NCBI GenBank assembly: GCA_007124105.1
Contig: SLFT01000348.1
Span: forward strand, 1-7,447
Length of the DNA: 7,447 nucleotides
Origin: Candidatus Hydrogenedentota bacterium
GTDB taxonomy: Bacteria > Hydrogenedentota > Hydrogenedentia > Hydrogenedentales > CAITNO01
Direction of reading: 5' to 3'
The notes below the pieces were generated by a model that did no database searches, was not told where the DNA came from, and saw only the letters and a program-made list of their open reading frames with translations. Shown piece by piece: positions 6,440 to 7,447 of the stretch (position 1 is its first letter; every line of letters starts with the position of its first letter). A program made the translations under genes and the position numbers.

Positions 6440-7258
6440 TCAAGCGCCGCTCGCCTGCTTCAAATAGGCCAGGCTTTTCGTGGCAATGGCCTCTGGGCCG
6501 TCATCAAAGTCAAATACCTCGACGGAAACATACTTATCGTAGCCAATGTCGCGCAACGCCTGGAATATGGGCACGAAATCTACATCGCCCCAGCCCGGGC
6601 CTTTGAAATTGGCGTCGTTGGCATGGTAATGACGCAGATATTTACCATATTTCCGGATAACCGTTGCGCGGTCTTCCTCTAAAAAGTTCATGGCCTTGGT
6701 GTCAAGCAGCAGCTGGAAATTAGGGTGGTTAACCGCCTCGATGAGTTCCACCGTCTGCTCGGGTGTATGGCAAAAATTGGTTTCCCAATGATTTAACTGC
6801 TCCATGCAAATGGTTACGTCTCGCTTTTCGCACACAGGCATGGCTGCCTCGAAAATCTCGCGCGCATATCCAAACGCCTGGTTGTAGGTCAGGTCGCGAT
6901 CAACATTGCGTTGTTTGGGCGATCCGAAGATGATGACCTTGCCGCCCACATCGCCGCAGAAATTGACCAGATCAAGCATGTATTTCTGTGTAAACGCCCG
7001 CACCTCGGCGTCGGGATGGGTCAGGTGGACGCCCTCGGGCCCTACAAACACCCAGTGGATGCCCACGATATCAAGCGCCGCCTTTTCCGCATAGCGTACA
7101 ATGTCAGAGCGCGTGGATGCCGGGATATCGTACACATATTGGGACAATGTAAAGGGCGCAATTTCAAGGCCGTCGTATCCGATCTCTTTCGCATAATTGA
7201 TGGTGCGCTCCATATCGTTCCACTCTTTGAATATCTCGCTGCAAATACCAAACTTCAT
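6440..7258 (-). CDS. sugar phosphate isomerase/epimerase (xylose-isomerase-like TIM barrel)
   Basis: This 272-residue soluble TIM-barrel protein belongs to the AP-endonuclease-2/xylose-isomerase-like superfamily, whose members isomerise or epimerise sugars and related polyols with a divalent metal. The order of motifs matches D-tagatose 3-epimerase: Glu153 (CMEQLN), Asp186 (LLLDTKAM), His212 (HYHANDAN) and Glu247 (VSVEVFD) align with its four metal ligands Glu152, Asp185, His211 and Glu246, and Glu159 with its Glu158. The substrate contacts His188 and Arg217 of that enzyme appear as Ala189 and Phe218, so the substrate probably differs; ketose, inosose or hydroxypyruvate-type substrates are all possible. 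There is no signal peptide. ATG 7258 is backed by a strong ribosome binding site, AAGGAG (7264-7269), 5 nt upstream. It follows the GGDEF gene by 30 nt on the same strand and may be co-transcribed, or act alone. Confidence 0.88.
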   Translation of the reverse strand: MKFGICSEIFKEWNDMERTINYAKEIGYDGLEIAPFTLSQYVYDIPASTRSDIVRYAEKAALDIVGIHWVFVGPEGVHLTHPDAEVRAFTQKYMLDLVNFCGDVGGKVIIFGSPKQRNVDRDLTYNQAFGYAREIFEAAMPVCEKRDVTICMEQLNHWETNFCHTPEQTVELIEAVNHPNFQLLLDTKAMNFLEEDRATVIRKYGKYLRHYHANDANFKGPGWGDVDFVPIFQALRDIGYDKYVSVEVFDFDDGPEAIATKSLAYLKQASGA

Positions 7259-7288
7259 CTGCTCTCCTTGCGCTTCGGATGCGTCGAA

Positions 7289-7447
7289 TTAAACGCTGTC
7301 CAAAGTTTTTTCTTCCAGTGTCATCTTTTTTTCTTTAGATTCATACACATAAACGCAATTGCCGCCCGCTCGTTTTGCGCCGTACATCATTTCGTCCGCA
7401 AAGCGAATAAAGGACTGGGGCGTACTATCGTGGCGATATGTCATCAC
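7289..7447 (-). CDS. C-terminal end of a GGDEF-domain protein (probable diguanylate cyclase, partial)
   Basis: The minus-strand frame entering from the window edge encodes 52 residues up to TAA at 7289-7291. The segment STPQSFIRFADEMMYGAKRAGGNCVYVY (residues 8-35 of the fragment) is the classic end of a GGDEF domain: the helix with ADxxMYxAKxxGGN, then the last strand. GGDEF domains make cyclic di-GMP from two GTP, a second messenger controlling surface attachment and motility. The GG(D/E)EF active site lies outside the window, so catalytic competence and any sensor domain cannot be judged. A charged, lysine-rich tail of about 17 residues (ESKEKKMTLEEKTLDSV) follows the domain. Confidence 0.88.
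   Translation of the reverse strand: MMTYRHDSTPQSFIRFADEMMYGAKRAGGNCVYVYESKEKKMTLEEKTLDSV

Noticed and set aside
6222..6467. Plus-strand open frame across the spacer upstream of pdxH
   Set aside because: It overlaps the starts and ends of two confident minus-strand genes, has no ribosome binding site and shows no recognisable motif.

Overview
The window is an ordinary-looking bacterial chromosomal segment, moderately GC-rich by eye. It carries eight complete protein genes plus a fragment at each edge. No rRNA, tRNA, CRISPR array, insertion sequence or phage gene is visible. The mix suggests an uncultured Gram-negative, possibly PVC- or Hydrogenedentota-like bacterium. The grounds are a stand-alone ATP sulfurylase, a small protein ending in a sulfatase-like tail, a xylose-isomerase-like TIM barrel and a divergent HisG-like protein. 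This placement is a weak inference from gene style. PdxH uses O2 in characterised members, so some exposure to oxygen is likely.

Plus-strand half (1-3892): the 3' end of an unknown gene (2-64) is followed by a T-rich spacer and a good sigma70-type promoter (124-152). That promoter should drive sat (ATP sulfurylase), then, 12 nt downstream, a 106-residue unknown protein, and then a GT-B glycosyltransferase-like gene. A 13-codon mini-ORF with a good ribosome binding site overlaps the end of the glycosyltransferase gene as ATGA. After a 98-136 nt spacer comes murB (peptidoglycan precursor synthesis).

Minus-strand half (3986-7447): murB converges on a minus-strand group across a 93-nt gap that contains hairpins. 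In transcription order the group is the end of a GGDEF-domain protein (cut by the window edge), a sugar-phosphate isomerase/epimerase-like TIM barrel, a roughly 170-nt spacer without a gene, pdxH, a five-helix membrane protein of unknown function, and a HisG-like protein starting with GTG 4 nt after the membrane gene's stop. The last three genes (gaps of 28 and 4 nt) look like one operon.

The genes do not form one obvious pathway. The points most worth a second look are the HisG-like protein coupled to an unknown membrane protein, the small sulfatase-tailed protein behind sat, the epimerase with intact metal ligands but an altered substrate pocket, and the sat enzyme with half of its usual zinc site replaced. 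I see no convincing previously undescribed multi-gene system.
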